Shown here: piece after piece, positions 4,288 through 6,618 of the stretch | Layout of the letters: each line of letters opens with the position of its first letter | How positions within the stretch are numbered: the stretch's first letter is position 1 | From: Chlamydiota bacterium | GTDB lineage: Bacteria > Chlamydiota > Chlamydiia > Chlamydiales > Simkaniaceae | Direction: 5' to 3' | Length of the DNA stretch: 6,618 nucleotides | NCBI GenBank assembly: GCA_029556005.1 | Contig: JAKQGT010000094.1 | Coordinates: 1 to 6,618, forward strand | Translations under genes and position numbers: made by a program | Notes under the pieces: model-generated | The model's input: only the letters and a program-made list of their open reading frames with translations | Told to the model about the DNA's origin: nothing | Database searches by the model: none

Positions 4288-5580
4288 ATGACAAAAAAAA
4301 CGATTACACTTGCTGCCCTTTTCATCTGGTTTCTCGCTTCCCTGTTTTATCTGTATGAGTTTTTCCTCCGCGTTTTTATCTCGACAATCTCCGATCAGGT
4401 TATGCAAGATTTCCATCTCACAGCACAAAAATTTGCCATCATGGGAGCGGGATACTATTTAGCTTACTCGCTGATGCAGATTCCCGTAGGAATCTTGGTC
4501 GATCGCTTTGGAGCCCGTCTTCTTTTAACCATCGCAGTTGTGTTAGCTGCAATAGGAGGGGGGTGGTTTGCTTGCGCCCATAGCTTTGAAATCGGGTTTA
4601 TCAGTCGTTGTTTTATGGGATTTGGCTCTTCGTTCGCCTATGTCTGCTTGCTCATGCTCGCTTTGAACTGGTTTCCCAAAAGCCATTTTGGGTTGATGGT
4701 TGGACTGGCTAACTTGCTAGGTGCTCTCGGCCCTTTTTTAGCAGGGGGGCCCCTCTCGCTCCTCCTCAACCTCTTTGATAATAATTGGAGACTCATTCTC
4801 TTAATGATTGCCGCACTAGGGCTTGTTCTCTCTCTGACCATCGGATGTTTTGTACGCAACACTCCTCAGAGAAAAAAAGGAGACATTATCTTTTTAGACC
4901 CCTATAAAGAAAGTCTCTGGAAACGGATGGGATCTCTCATAAAAAATCCTCAGGCCTGGGTCACAGTCTTTTATGCAGGAGTCGTTTATGTTTGTCTTCC
5001 CTTGCTCGGAGCCTATTGGGGAACAAGCTTTTTGCAAGCCCGAGGTTTAAATCGCGATGTCGCAGCCTCTATCTCCTCGATGCTATGGGTGGGTTATGCT
5101 GTGGGAGCTCCTCTAACAGGAAAAATTTCGGACTCGATTAAAAAACGTAAACCTTTAATGCTTACTTGCGCTCTTTTAGGAGCGATCAGTAGCACATTCA
5201 TTGTCTACTATCCCGCAACGCCTCCCGTTTTATTTGGCATTTTTTTCTTTTTTATTGGTTTTGCCAGCTCTGGAGTTAGTGTCAGCGTGGCTTTTATGTC
5301 AGAACATGTAGAGTCAAAACTGCATGCGACAGCCATTGGCTTTAACAACTCGATGATTACCTTTTTACCCGCCATTATTCCCCCCGTGATCAGCTTTTTG
5401 ATTCAGCAGGCAGCAGGAACAAACACCACCCATTTTACTGTCGCTAATTTCCAAAAAGGGCTCTTTTTGATGCCTCTCATCTATGGGATAGCCTTTTTAA
5501 TCTGCCTCTTTTTGATGCGAGAAACCTATTGTCGCTCACAGCTAGAAATAGTGAGGGTGTTACCTAGAAATGATCTTTAA
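4288..5580 (+). CDS. Major facilitator superfamily transporter
   Basis: A 430-residue inner-membrane protein with twelve predicted membrane segments, roughly 8-30, 48-70, 78-97, 103-127, 136-160, 167-190, 224-248, 262-280, 289-308, 312-336, 347-372 and 391-411. A basic cytoplasmic loop (190-222) joins the two halves. The MFS signature between segments 2 and 3 is clear (GILVDRFGAR, 68-77), with a weaker repeat after segment 8 (GKISDSIKKRK, 278-288). The opening LYEFFLRV, with its charged residues in segment 1, resembles transporters common in Legionella and Coxiella, some of which import amino acids or nucleosides. That likeness is from memory and the substrate is unknown. No ribosome binding site is seen; the start lies two bases after the AstE-like gene, so translational coupling is likely. 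Its 3' end overlaps the glyoxalase gene tail-to-tail by 17 bases. Confidence 0.93.
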   Translation: MTKKTITLAALFIWFLASLFYLYEFFLRVFISTISDQVMQDFHLTAQKFAIMGAGYYLAYSLMQIPVGILVDRFGARLLLTIAVVLAAIGGGWFACAHSFEIGFISRCFMGFGSSFAYVCLLMLALNWFPKSHFGLMVGLANLLGALGPFLAGGPLSLLLNLFDNNWRLILLMIAALGLVLSLTIGCFVRNTPQRKKGDIIFLDPYKESLWKRMGSLIKNPQAWVTVFYAGVVYVCLPLLGAYWGTSFLQARGLNRDVAASISSMLWVGYAVGAPLTGKISDSIKKRKPLMLTCALLGAISSTFIVYYPATPPVLFGIFFFFIGFASSGVSVSVAFMSEHVESKLHATAIGFNNSMITFLPAIIPPVISFLIQQAAGTNTTHFTVANFQKGLFLMPLIYGIAFLICLFLMRETYCRSQLEIVRVLPRNDL

Positions 5581-6349
5581 GCTCGCGGAGATGGGCGAAA
5601 ACAGTCACAGGATCAGCCTCTGGCATGTTTAAAACGTCGCGGAGGGATTGACAATGGGCACGAAGAAAAGGATTGATCCGTTTTTCATCGGCAAGGGTTG
5701 AAGGAATGGTGGGCTTACCCTCGGAGATCAGCTTTTTGGCTTGTTCAAGGCGGGCACTGACCTCAGCATTCTCGGGCTCAATGTGGTGAGCAAACTCTAA
5801 GTTTTTGACTGTATACTCATGACCACAATAAATGGCTGTATCATCAGGAAGGGCCATCACTTTCTCTAGTGAATTCCACATCTCCTGGGGAGATCCTTCA
5901 AATAACTTGCCACACCCCCCAGAAAAAAGAAGATCTCCTGTAAAAAGGAGATGGAGATCTCGAAAGAAGTAGACCACATGAGGTTTGGTATGTCCCGGTG
6001 TGGCTAGTACTTCGATAGAGAAAGGCCCAAAAATCAGCTCCTCTCCATCATCGACCGACCGATCCAGCGCTCCAATTCGGTCATCAACAGGACCAATAAT
6101 CGTACAGTCTGTTTTTTTCTTAAGGGTTTCCACCCCTCCCGTATGATCGGCATGATGGTGTGTCAAAAGGACATTCACAAGTTTGAGGTTTTCTTGATCG
6201 AGAAGCTCTAGGACTGGATGCGCATCCCCGGGATCTACAACCAGAGCATCGTTATCCCAGGAGAGGATATAGGTATAGTTGTCCTCCAGAATTTTCATCT
6301 GGAAAAGCTGTTGTCCATCTCCTAGCTGTCTCTTCGTTAATCCATTCAT
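5564..6349 (-). CDS. gloB: Hydroxyacylglutathione hydrolase (glyoxalase II)
   Basis: This 261-residue metallo-beta-lactamase-fold enzyme should hydrolyse S-lactoylglutathione to lactate and glutathione, the second step of methylglyoxal detoxification in the cytoplasm. Metal ligands are all visible: THHHADH (H64, H66, D68, H69), TPGH (H120), FTGD (D139) and CGHEY (H177). SGGCGKLFEG (143-152) is the glyoxalase II signature, and the C-terminal helical domain keeps INPFLR (225-230), part of the glutathione site. This favours glyoxalase II over other lactamase-fold hydrolases. Length is normal for the family, with about 14 extra residues before the usual first strand. The ATG at 6349 is chosen because it overlaps the upstream stop as ATGA; an in-frame ATG at 6400 would run 51 bases into the preceding gene, and ATG 6298 would cut the first strand. 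No glyoxalase I is in the window. Confidence 0.92.
   Translation of the reverse strand: MNGLTKRQLGDGQQLFQMKILEDNYTYILSWDNDALVVDPGDAHPVLELLDQENLKLVNVLLTHHHADHTGGVETLKKKTDCTIIGPVDDRIGALDRSVDDGEELIFGPFSIEVLATPGHTKPHVVYFFRDLHLLFTGDLLFSGGCGKLFEGSPQEMWNSLEKVMALPDDTAIYCGHEYTVKNLEFAHHIEPENAEVSARLEQAKKLISEGKPTIPSTLADEKRINPFLRAHCQSLRDVLNMPEADPVTVFAHLRELKDHF
5921..5960 (-). terminator. Terminator-like hairpin inside the glyoxalase gene
   Basis: On the - strand AGATCTCC (5960-5953) pairs perfectly with GGAGATCT (5938-5931) across a 14-base loop, followed by TCTTTTTTCT. An alternative six-pair stem uses 5952-5947. It lies in the codons of the conserved LLFTGDLLFSGG segment, so protein repetition and a run of Phe/Leu codons may be all that made it. 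Translating ribosomes would normally suppress it; untranslated transcripts might end here. Confidence 0.2.
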
Positions 6350-6618
6350 TGTGCATACATCAGTTGCAGTTGCCCCCAAGAAATGAGCCAAAAGTAACAT
6401 AAAAAATAGAGGATGACAACCAAAGTCCGAGTCACTCCTACCTTATTATGGAAGATACGGTACTCGCTCCTTCTATCCCAAGAGGTTATCCCCGTATTGG
6501 AAAGCTTAACCGCAGCCACAATCATAGTAATAAGTGAAATAATGGGTAACCCAGCTCCCATTCCGATCCACCAAACCGAAAAACTCCGGTTCAGGGCTTC
6601 GGAGAAAGAAAGACGCTT
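6346..6618 (-). CDS. Membrane protein, C-terminal part, unidentified
   Basis: The last 90 codons of a gene that enters from the right edge; its start is not in the window, since the frame stays open to base 6618. Two hydrophobic segments are visible, about residues 13-38 (after the soluble KRLSFSEALNRS) and about 65-83 (VILYFLCYFWLISWG), separated by a basic stretch rich in R and K (SWDRRSEYRIFHNK, about 47-60). By the positive-inside rule this loop should be cytoplasmic. I do not recognise the family. Its TGA overlaps the ATG of the glyoxalase gene as ATGA, so the two are co-transcribed and probably translationally coupled. That operon link alone does not show a role in methylglyoxal handling. 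Confidence 0.75.
   Translation of the reverse strand, partial: KRLSFSEALNRSFSVWWIGMGAGLPIISLITMIVAAVKLSNTGITSWDRRSEYRIFHNKVGVTRTLVVILYFLCYFWLISWGQLQLMYAQ

Noticed and set aside
6350..6400. Upstream ATG at 6400 as the start of the glyoxalase
   Set aside because: It would add 17 residues unrelated to the family and overlap the preceding gene by more than 50 bases, while ATG 6349 forms a standard ATGA junction.
1..6618. CRISPR array, tRNA or rRNA gene, insertion sequence
   Set aside because: No regularly spaced repeats, no cloverleaf or rRNA sequence, and no transposase or flanking duplications were seen on either strand.

Overview
The window is a compact bacterial chromosome segment. It holds six genes, one of them cut by the right edge, behind a structured non-coding stretch at the left. 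The lipoprotein signal on a periplasmic-type peptidase points to a Gram-negative cell. The tight packing, the sigma-54-type regulator without a neighbouring kinase and the style of the MFS transporter would suit an intracellular lineage such as the Chlamydiota. That assignment is an impression, not a demonstration.

Layout. Bases 1-174 show no recognisable gene but carry three consecutive hairpins: a 62-nt near-continuous stem-loop (18-79), a second one with a UCCCC loop (81-111), and an intrinsic terminator (143-174) whose loop also contains UCCCC. Bases 175-419 hold a further 61-nt hairpin (258-318) and no convincing gene. A HAD-family phosphatase (420-1094, +) follows. It ends tail-to-tail, sharing four bases, with a sigma-54-dependent response regulator (1091-2329, -). 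A 72-bp divergent promoter region separates that regulator from a lipoprotein of the M15 (D,D-carboxypeptidase-like) zinc peptidase type (2402-3208, +). Next on the + strand come an AstE/AspA-fold protein that has lost its key active-site residues (3263-4285) and, two bases later, an MFS permease (4288-5580). On the - strand a membrane protein (6346 to beyond 6618) is coupled by an ATGA overlap to a glyoxalase II-type hydrolase (5564-6349), which overlaps the permease tail-to-tail by 17 bases.

How they fit together. The lipoprotein, the AstE-like protein and the permease may be partly co-transcribed, although a promoter-like sequence precedes the AstE-like gene. The AstE-like protein and the permease are almost certainly translated from one message, so the pseudo-hydrolase may bind or sense something the transporter moves (inference). 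The regulator has an intact sigma-54 activation machine and DNA-binding domain, but its receiver domain has lost several phosphorylation-chemistry residues. No sigma-54 promoter was recognised in the window, so its targets probably lie elsewhere.

The least explained parts are the hairpin-rich left end, a candidate small RNA or structured 3' UTR, and the apparently non-catalytic AstE-like protein beside the permease.
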